The notes beneath the pieces were generated by a model. It made no database searches and was not told the DNA's origin. It saw only the letters and a list, made by a program, of their open reading frames with translations. A stretch of DNA of 12,888 nt, taken from the NCBI GenBank assembly GCA_018830465.1, contig JAHJSI010000034.1, positions 1 to 12,888 of the forward strand, given 5' to 3'. Source of the DNA: Patescibacteria group bacterium (GTDB lineage Bacteria; Patescibacteriota; Patescibacteriia; UBA2169). Both the position numbers and the translations under genes were made by a program. Positions within the stretch are counted from its first letter, which is position 1; each line of letters opens with the position of its first letter. Shown here piece by piece: positions 1 through 6,640 of the stretch.

Positions 1-542
1 GAAATTGTCATAAGCGACGCAGGCGTCTGGTTCATAAAATTTATTCCAGCGCCATGGCCAATAACGCGCAGCTCGCCTGTAGCTGTGACGCTGATTCCAT
101 ATAAAGAAGCTCCGTCAGAAACTCTGGGCCAAGCAATTCCTGAATCGCGATTCAAATAAAAAATATCGCCTGACGCCATTTGCATGCCTAAACCGCCGTA
201 AATCACAGCCGCGTAATCATTGGCGTCAGCCGCAAAAGCGTTCGCGTATAAAGCGCTGTCGCCTGATGCTGAATCTGAAGACAATGTTCCTTGAATAGCA
301 TATGCCTGGCTAGAGCCCTGAACCGCGACTGCTGAAGTATTAGTAGATGACAATCCTCCGCTTGTAACGGAAAGCCCGCCAGATAAAGTTTGGCTTGCGC
401 CTTCTGAATAAATAGGCGCGCTAACGTTTCCGCTTGGCGGAGCTTGCAAAGGCGGATTAAAATCAGCTTGCACAGGTAGAGCAAGTAATACTAAGAATAT
501 TACGGATATAGCAATGACAAAATTTTTTTTAATAAGACGCAT
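1..542 (-). CDS. Exported protein with signal peptide, N-terminal part (cut by left edge)
   Basis: The reading frame opens with ATG at 542 and stays open for 180 codons to the window edge, so the stop lies outside. The protein starts MRLIKKNF, followed by a hydrophobic segment (about residues 8-24) ending PVQA, a plausible signal peptidase I site. After it comes DFNPPLQAPPSGNVSAPI, then a Ser/Ala/Gly-rich stretch with short beta-strand-like phrases (QTLSGGLSVTSGGLSS). The motif 'P..APP.GNVSAPI' next to a signal peptide is, from memory, common in surface or pilus-associated proteins of Parcubacteria; I cannot assign a function. No cysteine occurs in the visible part. An extended -10 motif (627-635) and a palindrome (552-624) precede it. 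No Shine-Dalgarno sequence is present before the ATG. The frame is well supported by its coding composition and signal peptide. Confidence 0.82.
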   Translation of the reverse strand, partial: MRLIKKNFVIAISVIFLVLLALPVQADFNPPLQAPPSGNVSAPIYSEGASQTLSGGLSVTSGGLSSTNTSAVAVQGSSQAYAIQGTLSSDSASGDSALYANAFAADANDYAAVIYGGLGMQMASGDIFYLNRDSGIAWPRVSDGASLYGISVTATGELRVIGHGAGINFMNQTPASLMTI

Positions 543-551
543 ATAAATTTC

Positions 552-624
552 AGCCTTAGAGCCGTAAGCCATAAAGCCATAGTGATACCTATTATGGCTC
601 TACGGCTTTATGGCTCTACGGCTT
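552..624. repeat. Long imperfect palindrome built from AGCC(A/G)TA units, copy 1
   Basis: Two arms of about 30 bases (552-581 and 594-624) pair around a loop near 583-593. Each arm is a run of 7-8 base units of the form AGCCRTAA or AGCCRTAG. A second copy lies at 11745-11819 in the same orientation; 558-582 matches 11753-11777 at 24 of 25 bases. The element sits between the stop of the 654-2033 gene and the start of the 1-542 gene and ends 9 bases before that ATG. There is no T-run after the stem, so it is not a standard intrinsic terminator. It could be a dispersed mobile palindrome or a structured 5' leader. Confidence 0.85.
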
Positions 625-626
625 TT

Positions 627-635
627 ATTATACCA
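627..635 (-). promoter_or_regulatory. Extended -10 promoter motif for the exported-protein gene at 542
   Basis: Read on the minus strand this is TGGTATAAT, a perfect extended -10 (TGn plus TATAAT). No good -35 hexamer is visible 17-18 bases upstream, which extended -10 promoters can tolerate. The predicted start point near 620 falls at the outer edge of the palindrome at 552-624, so nearly the whole leader would be that palindrome. The same nine bases occur before the next minus-strand gene, at 2165-2173. Confidence 0.55.
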
Positions 636-653
636 CAAACCAATATATCTTGC

Positions 654-2033
654 CTATGGCCTTATCTCGCGCAAAATAGGCAGGCCTTTGCCAATATCAG
701 CAAGCCCTGGAGAAGGATTTATAATAGCTCTTCCATCAAAAATAATCTGCTCTGCTGGCTCCTGTGTTTCATCAGCGAAAAGACGCTGAAGATTAATCTG
801 TCCTGCGATAAGCATGCCCTCAATTTTAATTGGAACTTCAAAATTCCGGAAAGCAGTTCCTTTTGTTCCAGTGCTGATTGAACCCTCGCTGTAAAAAAGA
901 CCCACAATATTTTGAACATCAGCATCAATTATAATGTCTCCTAAAACAATCCAAGCAACTGAAGCTAAATTTTCAACTCTGCCTGAAACCGCGCCTGTTT
1001 GATATAGAATATCTTCTTCAATTGTTAAATCACCATCAACAATAATTGTTCCGCTTCCTTTGACGCCTGGTCCGCCTTTTTTGAATGTTATCGCTTTATC
1101 AACACTCACATTCCCAGTATATCTATACACTTTCCCCCCAAGAGTCACATTTTTCCCAATGGAATTTGATGTTTTTGTACTTGAATATTCTGTTAAAGCG
1201 CCATATCTTCCAGCTAAAAGCCCTGCTTTATCCAACCACCCAAGAGTTCCGCGATACTGGTTTGTTGCGTCTGGCAAAGCAAAAGAATCATGGGACTCTG
1301 AAATATACGGAGAAGTTGATCCTGAAGCGCTCTGCAAAGCAACTGGCTTTATAGTTCCATTCGCCTGGATTAAATATGTCGCGTTATATCTGTTAAGCGG
1401 AGGCGCGAATGGAGCGTCAACATTTCCTCCAGAATAAAAACTGCCATAAAGAGTTTCAAACCAATACGCGAGAACGCTTGCGCCCCCGCCTGAATCAACG
1501 CTATCCCACATCACCCACCCATCTCCGCGTTCTGGCTCTGGGTCCGCGTCTAAATTATCTCCTCCATTCCATGACCAACCGCTAAACAAGCGGTCAGCCC
1601 CTATTTCAACGCCATAATCAATACTGTCAATTTCAATCGGGCCTAATGTCATCCATCCATTATTTCCCAACACGTTCCATTTTGCCCATCCCTTGATTAC
1701 GCCCGCGGTAGTTGTGGCAGATCCTCCTTGATTGCGAAAAAATGTCGCGTCATATTGCGCGCTTCCATAAGAAGGATAAGGACCTACTGCGTCAAAATTC
1801 AGCCACCCAAGATTTGATGACCATGCGTATCCTGTGACATCAACAGTTGGAGCTCCTGACTCAAAATCAATATCCAACCCATAGTCAACCGTTCCTCCAG
1901 AAGCGCAATTCAAGGAAATCCATCCATATGTTCTAGACCACACATATCCAGACACATTATGAAAATTGCACGCAGATTGCGATTGAGCCGGAAATAGCAA
2001 AATAATAAGCATTATTAAAAATAACGGTTTCAT
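654..2033 (-). CDS. Secreted surface protein with GYxWS..GW repeats and a CPR-type C-terminal domain
   Basis: A 459-residue protein. Residues 1-21 form a signal peptide (hydrophobic FLIMLIILLF core, then AQSQSA). The N-terminal half carries repeated Trp-rich units: GYVWSRTYGWISLN (from 29), GYAWSSNLGWLNFD (from 68), then degenerate GWAKW..GNNGWMTLG and GWSWNGG...GWVMWD. The middle has PFAPPLNRYNATYLIQANG. The C-terminal part contains VDGDLTIEEDILY, VAWIVLGDIIID, GLFYSEGSIST and AEQIIFDGRAIINPSPGL. I recall this C-terminal arrangement as a recurring exported-protein domain in Parcubacteria, with no established function. Only two cysteines exist (22 and 43), close together, so a single disulfide is possible. 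It is divergent from the gene at 2199 and shares a 165-base intergenic region with it. A surface or adhesin-like role is inference. Confidence 0.9.
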   Translation of the reverse strand: MKPLFLIMLIILLFPAQSQSACNFHNVSGYVWSRTYGWISLNCASGGTVDYGLDIDFESGAPTVDVTGYAWSSNLGWLNFDAVGPYPSYGSAQYDATFFRNQGGSATTTAGVIKGWAKWNVLGNNGWMTLGPIEIDSIDYGVEIGADRLFSGWSWNGGDNLDADPEPERGDGWVMWDSVDSGGGASVLAYWFETLYGSFYSGGNVDAPFAPPLNRYNATYLIQANGTIKPVALQSASGSTSPYISESHDSFALPDATNQYRGTLGWLDKAGLLAGRYGALTEYSSTKTSNSIGKNVTLGGKVYRYTGNVSVDKAITFKKGGPGVKGSGTIIVDGDLTIEEDILYQTGAVSGRVENLASVAWIVLGDIIIDADVQNIVGLFYSEGSISTGTKGTAFRNFEVPIKIEGMLIAGQINLQRLFADETQEPAEQIIFDGRAIINPSPGLADIGKGLPILREIRP

Positions 2034-2050
2034 GATATAATATAGATAAT

Positions 2051-2155
2051 AATTTCTAATTAATCTAAATAATGTCTAATGACCCAATACCCAATTAGAC
2101 ATTTCCTTAATTGGGATTTATTTAGAAATTAGAGCAATTAGGTTAATTAGAAATT
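2051..2155. repeat. Long AT-rich nested palindrome in the leader of the 654-2033 gene
   Basis: Outer arms AATTTCTAATTAA (2051-2063) and TTAATTAGAAATT (2143-2155) are a perfect 13-base inverted repeat. Inside them TCTAAATAA (2064-2072) pairs with TTATTTAGA (2118-2126). AATGTCTAAT (2071-2080) pairs with ATTAGACATT (2094-2103). CCCAATTA (2090-2097) can instead pair with TAATTGGG (2108-2115), so two mutually exclusive folds are possible. The element is made of reiterated TCTAAT/ATTAGA words. It lies in the divergent intergenic region and ends 17 bases before the minus-strand ATG. It differs in sequence from the palindromes at 552 and 11745 but has the same placement. Confidence 0.85.
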
Positions 2156-2164
2156 CTTTTAATT

Positions 2165-2173
2165 ATTATACCA
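2165..2173 (-). promoter_or_regulatory. Extended -10 promoter motif for the secreted surface-protein gene
   Basis: On the minus strand this reads TGGTATAAT, identical to the motif at 627-635. A weak candidate -35 (TAGTGT) lies 17 bases upstream. Transcription would start near 2158, three or so bases before the palindrome at 2051-2155, so the palindrome would form almost the entire 5' leader. No convincing plus-strand promoter for the divergent gene at 2199 is visible in the same interval. Confidence 0.55.
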
Positions 2174-2198
2174 TTAAATAATTTTTTACACTAAAAAT

Positions 2199-2735
2199 AT
2201 GACAATTTCACCACGCGACATCGCGATAACCATAGGTATAACTGTTATCATCGCAATAATTATTACATTTGTATTTTTAATTATTTCCGGGCAAAAACAA
2301 GATAAACAGCAAGACGGGCAAACGCAGGAATTAATTGATCAAATAAAGCAACAAGCATCAGAAAATGACAAAGACGAAGTAGATATTGATGATGATAAAG
2401 ATAAAGACGATGATGAAATACAGGAAAAAACATTTACAGGCGTTCTTGAAAGCATTGACAATGACCTGCTCCTTGTGGCAGATAACGCGACAGATGAGTT
2501 AATAAGAGTAATACTGACAAATGATACTAATATTACTTATAATGGAAAAAAATTTAATAAAGCAGATTTCTATAATGGAGACCAGCTTCAAATACTTGCA
2601 ACACCAAGCAAAGACCATGGATGGGAAGCGCTTAATATAGTAGTTAGATTTTCCGCGTCTCCAAAAACAGAAGCTCCAGTGCCTCAAGGGCTTGAAGAAA
2701 GGCCAGACGGAACTTTGAAGCCAATTGGAAATTAA
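2199..2735 (+). CDS. Membrane-anchored protein with acidic linker and DUF5666-like domain
   Basis: A 178-residue protein. Residues about 8-30 form one transmembrane helix (IAITIGITVIIAIIITFVFL), giving a short cytoplasmic tail and an external C-terminus. Residues about 35-75 are a Gln-, Asp- and Lys-rich linker with a strongly acidic stretch (about 57-75). From about 78 a compact beta-rich region reads FTGVLESIDNDLLLVADN, then VILTNDTNITYNG, then DFYNGDQLQILATP. This is the pattern of the small OB-like DUF5666 fold: 'G.V.S.D...L.V', 'T.D.TI', 'GD.L.V'. The family has no settled function. The gene is divergent from 654-2033 and 55 bases ahead of clpC. The domain call is by pattern only. Confidence 0.85.
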   Translation: MTISPRDIAITIGITVIIAIIITFVFLIISGQKQDKQQDGQTQELIDQIKQQASENDKDEVDIDDDKDKDDDEIQEKTFTGVLESIDNDLLLVADNATDELIRVILTNDTNITYNGKKFNKADFYNGDQLQILATPSKDHGWEALNIVVRFSASPKTEAPVPQGLEERPDGTLKPIGN

Positions 2736-2746
2736 TCATAATAGAA

Positions 2747-2776
2747 TTGACACATGCCTTTATTTAGTGCTATTTT
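2747..2776 (+). promoter_or_regulatory. Sigma-70-like promoter for clpC
   Basis: TTGACA (2747-2752), a consensus -35, is followed after 18 bases by TATTTT (2771-2776), which is preceded by TGC, an extended -10. The predicted start near 2783 lies about 8 bases before the clpC ATG at 2791, giving a near-leaderless message. That would fit the missing Shine-Dalgarno sequence. The first bases of the promoter lie 12 bases after the stop of the upstream gene. Confidence 0.6.
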
Positions 2777-2790
2777 ACTTGTCTATAAAC

Positions 2791-5313
2791 ATGGCAAATA
2801 ATCTTTTCAGCGAAAAATTCTCAACACATCTAAAAAATATACTAACCCGCGCTCAAACACAGGCGATTTTTTCTGTTCATGAAAAAAGTATCAACGCGAT
2901 TGGAGCTCAAATCAAACATAACGCAATACAGCAAAAAGCAATAATCACAATTGAGCATATTCTTAATTCAGCCGCGCAAGAGACAGGAAGCATCGCTGCT
3001 GAAATTTTGAATAAAAGCAAAAACAGAGCGCGAACAGAGCAGGCAAGAACCGCGAAAATCCCTCAAATAGCCGCGAACAAACCAGTAAATCTGGAAATTA
3101 TTTTAGACAAAGCAGTAATGAAATCAATCATAAAAGCAGTGCAGATAAGCCAGCAATTCTCTCATTGGTATATTGGAACAGAGCACCTTGTAAAAGGCAT
3201 GCTCATGGCAGCGCCAAAAGAGCTTTCAGAGTGGGCAAGAAAAAATAATATTTATGCCGCGGATCTTGAAAAAAATATTCAAATTGTTTTAGAAAGCACT
3301 TCAAAATTTCCAGATATCACGGCAATATTCAGAAACGAGTCTGAAACAGACGTAAAGCGCGAAAAGAAGAGCGAAATTTTAGAATATTTTGGAAAAGAAT
3401 TAACAAATCCAAAAATACAAAAAGAAATTGACCCAGTAATCGGCAGGGACAAGGAAATTGAAAGAATCATCAATATTTTATGCAGGCGCTATAAAAACAA
3501 CCCCTTGCTTCTGGGTGAAGCTGGAGTTGGAAAAACAGCAATTATAGAAGGCCTGTCAAAGCGCATTGCCCAGGGCGCGGTTCCGCCAATTCTTGCCAAT
3601 AAAAAAATATACACAATTGATATGGGTTCAATGGTTGCTGGAACAATGTATCGCGGTGAATTTGAAGCGCGGCTGAAACAAACCATAGAAGCCGCGGAAA
3701 AAAACGGAAATACGATTTTATTCATAGATGAAATTCATAATATCATAGGCGCGGGAAGCGCGTCCGGGTCTTTGGACGCGGCTAACATGCTGAAGCCGGC
3801 GCTGGCTCGAGGAACAATCTCAATTATCGGGGCAACAACATTGGATGAATATAAAAAGCACATTGAGCAGGACAGCGCGCTAGAAAGGCGCTTGCAGCCA
3901 ATACAAATCATTGAGCCCACTGAAGAAGAAACAAAGCAGATTATCAAAGGAATAAAACATAATTATGAATCTTTTCATAACGTGATTATTCCTGATGAAG
4001 CAATTGACACGGCAGTTAAATTATCTTCAAGATATTTGACGGACAAGCTTCAGCCAGACAAGTCAATTGACTTGATTGATGAAGCTAGCGCGCGGGTCAA
4101 AGTTGAAAGATCGTCAAATAATATTTATAAGCAAATACGCTCTATTGAATCAGAGCTTGAAAATATCCTAGAGCAAAAGCAGTTAGCAGTCTCTAAAGAG
4201 AGATATTCTGACGCGATTATTCTTAAAGAAAAAGAATCTCAATTGCGGGAAAAATATGAATCAGCCCTAAAATTGGCGGAACAGGAAGATAAATCCCCTT
4301 CTCAAGTGACAGCAGAGCATGTTGCCAATATAGTGTCTTCTTTGACAAAAATTCCTTTAGGAAAAATTGAATTTGATGAAAAAGAAAAACTGTCTAATTT
4401 AGAAGAAGAAATCAAAAAAACAATTATTGGACAAAATAAAGCCATTGAAAAAATATCCAATTTGATACGAAGATCAAGAACAAGCGTGTCTGACCCTAAT
4501 AGGCCTATTGCCTCATTTTTGTTCTTAGGCTCTTCTGGAGTCGGCAAAACCGAAACAGCGCGCCAAATTGCCAGATCTTTCTTCGGAGATATTAAATCAT
4601 TGATTCGCCTTGATATGTCTGAATTTTCTGAAATGTACAGCGTATCAAAGCTAATCGGCGCTCCTGCTGGATATGTCGGCTACAGAGACAGCAACAAATT
4701 CACGGATCTTGTGCGCGCGAATCCATACAGCGTTATTCTGCTTGATGAGATAGAAAAAGCGAATCAAGAAGTCTGCAACCTGCTTCTTCAAATTCTTGAG
4801 CAAGGCGAAATTACCGATTCAACAGGCAGAAGCATAAATTTCAGAAACACGATTATTGTAATGACCTCAAATATTGGAATTAATTCTTTTAATAAAGCAT
4901 CTGAACTTGGATTTAAATCTAAAAGCGAAGATCGCGCTAAAATCCAAATAACAGAATCCCAAGCAAGAGAAAAGCTTTCAAGTTTTTTTAGGACTGAATT
5001 TTTAAACAGGATTGACTCATGCGTCTGCTTTAATCCTCTCTTGAAAAAAGATTATATTGAAATCGTAAAACAATACACTAATGAGCTGAATAAACGTTTG
5101 GCTGATGAGGCGATTTTAGTTGAGTTAACCGAAAAAGCGCAAAATTATGTTGTAAACAAAGGATATGACCCATCAGTCGGAGCCAGGGGCGTAAGAAAAT
5201 TTTTTCAGGATAATATTGAATCAGAAATCGCGAAAATGATTCTTAATGATAAATTCGGAGAAAAAAAGACTGTTACAGTTGACCGCAAAGCAGGTTTTCT
5301 CGTCTTTTCTTGA
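2791..5313 (+). CDS. clpC: ClpC-type AAA+ unfoldase (Clp/Hsp100 ATPase)
   Basis: An 840-residue Hsp100 ATPase that unfolds proteins and feeds them to ClpP. Two Clp-N half-repeats lie at about 25-80 and 115-190. The first AAA+ domain has Walker A GEAGVGKT (near 243) and Walker B ILFIDEIH (near 311), with an arginine-rich ALERRLQPI downstream. A short coiled middle domain (about 455-505) is ClpC-like rather than the long ClpB arm. The second AAA+ domain has Walker A GSSGVGKTE (near 580) and Walker B VILLDEIEKA (near 650), ending with GARGVRKFFQ. The tripeptide LGF in SELGFKSKSE (near 705) sits where ClpP-partner Clp ATPases carry their ClpP-binding loop, so a ClpP partner elsewhere is predicted. 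I chose ATG 2791 over 2725 because the extra 22 residues overlap the upstream gene and the promoter and do not look like Clp-N. The 3' end overlaps comF. Confidence 0.95.
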   Translation: MANNLFSEKFSTHLKNILTRAQTQAIFSVHEKSINAIGAQIKHNAIQQKAIITIEHILNSAAQETGSIAAEILNKSKNRARTEQARTAKIPQIAANKPVNLEIILDKAVMKSIIKAVQISQQFSHWYIGTEHLVKGMLMAAPKELSEWARKNNIYAADLEKNIQIVLESTSKFPDITAIFRNESETDVKREKKSEILEYFGKELTNPKIQKEIDPVIGRDKEIERIINILCRRYKNNPLLLGEAGVGKTAIIEGLSKRIAQGAVPPILANKKIYTIDMGSMVAGTMYRGEFEARLKQTIEAAEKNGNTILFIDEIHNIIGAGSASGSLDAANMLKPALARGTISIIGATTLDEYKKHIEQDSALERRLQPIQIIEPTEEETKQIIKGIKHNYESFHNVIIPDEAIDTAVKLSSRYLTDKLQPDKSIDLIDEASARVKVERSSNNIYKQIRSIESELENILEQKQLAVSKERYSDAIILKEKESQLREKYESALKLAEQEDKSPSQVTAEHVANIVSSLTKIPLGKIEFDEKEKLSNLEEEIKKTIIGQNKAIEKISNLIRRSRTSVSDPNRPIASFLFLGSSGVGKTETARQIARSFFGDIKSLIRLDMSEFSEMYSVSKLIGAPAGYVGYRDSNKFTDLVRANPYSVILLDEIEKANQEVCNLLLQILEQGEITDSTGRSINFRNTIIVMTSNIGINSFNKASELGFKSKSEDRAKIQITESQAREKLSSFFRTEFLNRIDSCVCFNPLLKKDYIEIVKQYTNELNKRLADEAILVELTEKAQNYVVNKGYDPSVGARGVRKFFQDNIESEIAKMILNDKFGEKKTVTVDRKAGFLVFS

Positions 5314-6079
5314 TTTAGTTTTTCCTTGTTCCTGCATTGGGTGCGGAAAAGAAGGCATATGGCTTTGCGCTAAATGCTTTGATTCAATTCCAACTATTTT
5401 AGCTAATCATTGCCCTTTCTGCGAAAAAAAGACATTATTCGGCAATACTTGCGATGACTGCAAAAATCATCATTTTTTAGACGGCGCGATAAGCGCTATT
5501 CCCTATTCTAATGAACTTGTGCTATCAATGATTCACTCGTGGAAATATGATTCAGTCCATCAAATGACGGAGTATTTGGCGCGATTCGTATCGCAGAGCG
5601 TATTTCGCGCGCAACGCAGAGTAAAAATGCGCGCGCAAAAATTTATTGAACAAGGCATTCAAAAAACCGACATTAACAGCTTTGGCTCTATACCCGCTAT
5701 TCTGGCAAACATGGACATTTTACTTCAGCCAATTCCTTTGCACCCTAAAAAAGAAAAAGAGCGAGGATTTAATCAGGCATATGCTTTAGCAAAATATATC
5801 GCTCAAAATTTTAAAACATTCCATATTATAGATATTGTAGAGCGCGCGAAGAAGACAACAGCGCAAGCGACTTTATCTGGAACTGACAGGACTATAAACA
5901 TATCAAACGCGTTCGCGCTTAATCAAAAGATAAGCGTCAAACACAAGCATATTGTCCTTGTTGACGATGTTATCACAACAGCAAGCACATCTGATGAATG
6001 CGCCCGCCTTTTAAAAAACGCCGGCTGTACCTCTGTTTGGGCTTTAACCATAGCATATGGCCATCCAATTAAAGCATAA
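5246..6079 (+). CDS. comF: ComF-family zinc-ribbon phosphoribosyltransferase
   Basis: A 277-residue ComF/GntX-type protein. The N-terminal double zinc ribbon has cysteine pairs C30/C33 (CIGC), C41/C44 (CAKC), C56/C59 (CPFC) and C69/C72 (CDDC). The C-terminal type I phosphoribosyltransferase domain has PIPLHPKKEKERGFNQA (about 173-189) and the PRPP-binding motif IVLVDDVITTAST (about 237-249). ComF takes part in natural transformation in Firmicutes and Haemophilus; its exact reaction is not firmly known. The segment between the two domains (about 115-165) is some 30 residues longer than usual and is rich in Arg, Ala and Gln. The chosen ATG overlaps clpC by 68 bases. A TTG at 5279 would shorten the overlap to 35 bases and still keep every zinc ligand, so the start is uncertain. 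Translational coupling to clpC is likely. Confidence 0.9.
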   Translation: MINSEKKRLLQLTAKQVFSSFLDLVFPCSCIGCGKEGIWLCAKCFDSIPTILANHCPFCEKKTLFGNTCDDCKNHHFLDGAISAIPYSNELVLSMIHSWKYDSVHQMTEYLARFVSQSVFRAQRRVKMRAQKFIEQGIQKTDINSFGSIPAILANMDILLQPIPLHPKKEKERGFNQAYALAKYIAQNFKTFHIIDIVERAKKTTAQATLSGTDRTINISNAFALNQKISVKHKHIVLVDDVITTASTSDECARLLKNAGCTSVWALTIAYGHPIKA

Positions 6080-6083
6080 ATAC

Positions 6084-6112
6084 TTTACAAAATAACTATT
6101 TTTGGCTACTCT
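6084..6112 (+). promoter_or_regulatory. Putative promoter upstream of the tRNA-Ser-like locus
   Basis: TTTACA (6084-6089) and TACTCT (6107-6112) are separated by 17 bases. The predicted start falls near 6119, a few bases before the tRNA-like sequence begins at 6123, which is the normal spacing for a tRNA promoter. This suggests the broken first tRNA copy is still transcribed, possibly together with the nuclease gene and the intact second tRNA. Confidence 0.45.
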
Positions 6113-6122
6113 ATTAATATAA

Positions 6123-6245
6123 GGAAGGGTGCCAGAGTGGTCGAATGGAGCACACTGCTAATGTGTTGACTGGGTTATACCGGTCCGTGGGTTCGTCAGG
6201 TCATACGACCTGACGCCCAGTCGAATGACTGGGCGAATCCCTTCT
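6123..6245 (+). pseudogene. tRNA-Ser(GCT) copy interrupted in the T loop and shortened at the 3' end
   Basis: Bases 6123-6195 align with the intact tRNA-Ser at 6529: acceptor strand GGAAGGG, the same D-arm region, the anticodon stem-loop with GCT at 6157-6159, and GTGGGTTCG starting the T arm. The long variable arm differs from its twin but still pairs (GACTGG with CCGGTC), so it evolved as a functional tRNA. After TTCG in the T loop 40 extra bases (6196-6235) are inserted. The sequence then resumes with AATCCCTTC instead of the expected AATCCCAC plus CCCTTCC. About five bases of T-stem and acceptor are therefore missing and no CCA is encoded. Even if the insert were spliced out, the T stem and acceptor stem could not both form. 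I call it a pseudogene, but an unusual processed tRNA cannot be excluded. Confidence 0.8.
6194..6235. repeat. Tandem pair of 22-base perfect hairpins inserted in the tRNA-Ser T loop
   Basis: Hairpin 1 (6194-6215) has stem CGTCAGGTC, loop ATAC and a perfectly complementary second arm. Hairpin 2 (6214-6235) has stem CGCCCAGTC, loop GAAT and a perfect second arm. Both have a 9-base-pair stem and a 4-base loop, both start and end with CG, and they share the CG at 6214-6215. The net insert is two 20-base units placed at the CG of TTCGAATCC. The stems differ in sequence, so the architecture is conserved rather than the sequence. Confidence 0.9.
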
Positions 6246-6266
6246 TTATTTAATATAAATAGAATT

Positions 6267-6521
6267 ATGCATTATACTTATTTTTTACTTCTGAGTAATA
6301 AACAAGTATATAAAGGTAGCACTTCTGACTTAAAAAGGCGTTATATTGAACATCAAAATGGAAAAGTAAAATCAACTCAGCATAAGAGACCTTTAAAGTT
6401 AGTGGGTTATGAAGCTTATTTACTAAAGTCAGATGCAGAAAGAAGAGAAAAATTTCTAAAAACAACAGAAGGAAGAAGATTGCTTAAACAGCAATATAAA
6501 GACGTTTTAAATAAATTATAA
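6267..6521 (+). CDS. Small GIY-YIG nuclease-domain protein
   Basis: An 84-residue, single-domain GIY-YIG protein of the short YhbQ/YazA type. YTYFLLLSN corresponds to the GIY strand, and VYKGSTSDLKRRYIEHQ to YIG plus the helix with the catalytic-type Arg. Then follow GKVKSTQHKRPLKLVGYEAY and an ERREKFLKTTEGRRLLKQ tail typical of these minimal proteins. The Ile of YIG is Lys here (YKG). ATG 6267 is chosen because the domain starts at once; the upstream in-frame ATG at 6225 would add 14 residues read from the broken tRNA. The gene sits exactly between two tRNA-Ser(GCT) copies, 7 bases ahead of the intact one. Its Arg codons are mainly AGA/AGG and it contains no GCGC, unlike surrounding genes. 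These small proteins bind or cut structured DNA in some species; the role here is unknown. Confidence 0.9.
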   Translation: MHYTYFLLLSNKQVYKGSTSDLKRRYIEHQNGKVKSTQHKRPLKLVGYEAYLLKSDAERREKFLKTTEGRRLLKQQYKDVLNKL

Positions 6522-6528
6522 AAAACAC

Positions 6529-6618
6529 GGAGAGGTGCCAGAGCGGTCGAATGGAGCACACTGCTAATGTGTTGACCTGTAAAAGGGTCCGTGGGTTCGA
6601 ATCCCACCCTCTCCGCCA
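6529..6618 (+). tRNA. tRNA-Ser (anticodon GCT)
   Basis: The acceptor stem GGAGAGG pairs perfectly with CCTCTCC, the discriminator is G, and CCA is encoded (6616-6618). The anticodon loop is CTGCTAA with anticodon GCT at 6564-6566, for AGC and AGU codons. The long class II variable arm pairs GACC with GGTC. The T arm is GTGGG, loop TTCGAAT, CCCAC. It is complete and presumably the functional copy of the pair. It starts 7 bases after the GIY-YIG stop and lies 22 bases before the next gene. Confidence 0.95.
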
Positions 6619-6640
6619 ATAAATTATTAATAACAATAAT

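Noticed and set aside
552..624. Intrinsic terminator for the 654-2033 gene
   Set aside because: The stem is strong but no T-run follows on either strand in the right position for release, and a promoter motif lies between the stop and the stem.
582..881. Plus-strand 99-codon frame across the palindrome and the end of the 654-2033 gene
   Set aside because: It starts in repeat DNA and runs antisense to a well-supported gene.
1060..1437. Plus-strand 125-codon frame opposite the secreted-protein gene
   Set aside because: The opposite strand encodes a protein with signal peptide and repeats; this frame is its shadow with no recognisable protein features.
2725..2790. Upstream ATG extension of clpC (22 residues)
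   Set aside because: It overlaps the previous gene and contains the consensus promoter; Clp-N similarity starts only after 2791.
3759..3780. Perfect 7-bp inverted repeat CGCGTCC/GGACGCG inside clpC
   Set aside because: The encoded residues (GAGSASGSLDAANMLKPALARG region) match the normal Clp sequence with no insertion, so it is probably chance in a conserved stretch.
5606..5640. GCGCGC-rich inverted repeat in the long linker of comF
   Set aside because: GCGCGC words are frequent in this window and self-complementary, so pairing is expected by chance; the longer linker is not clearly tied to it.
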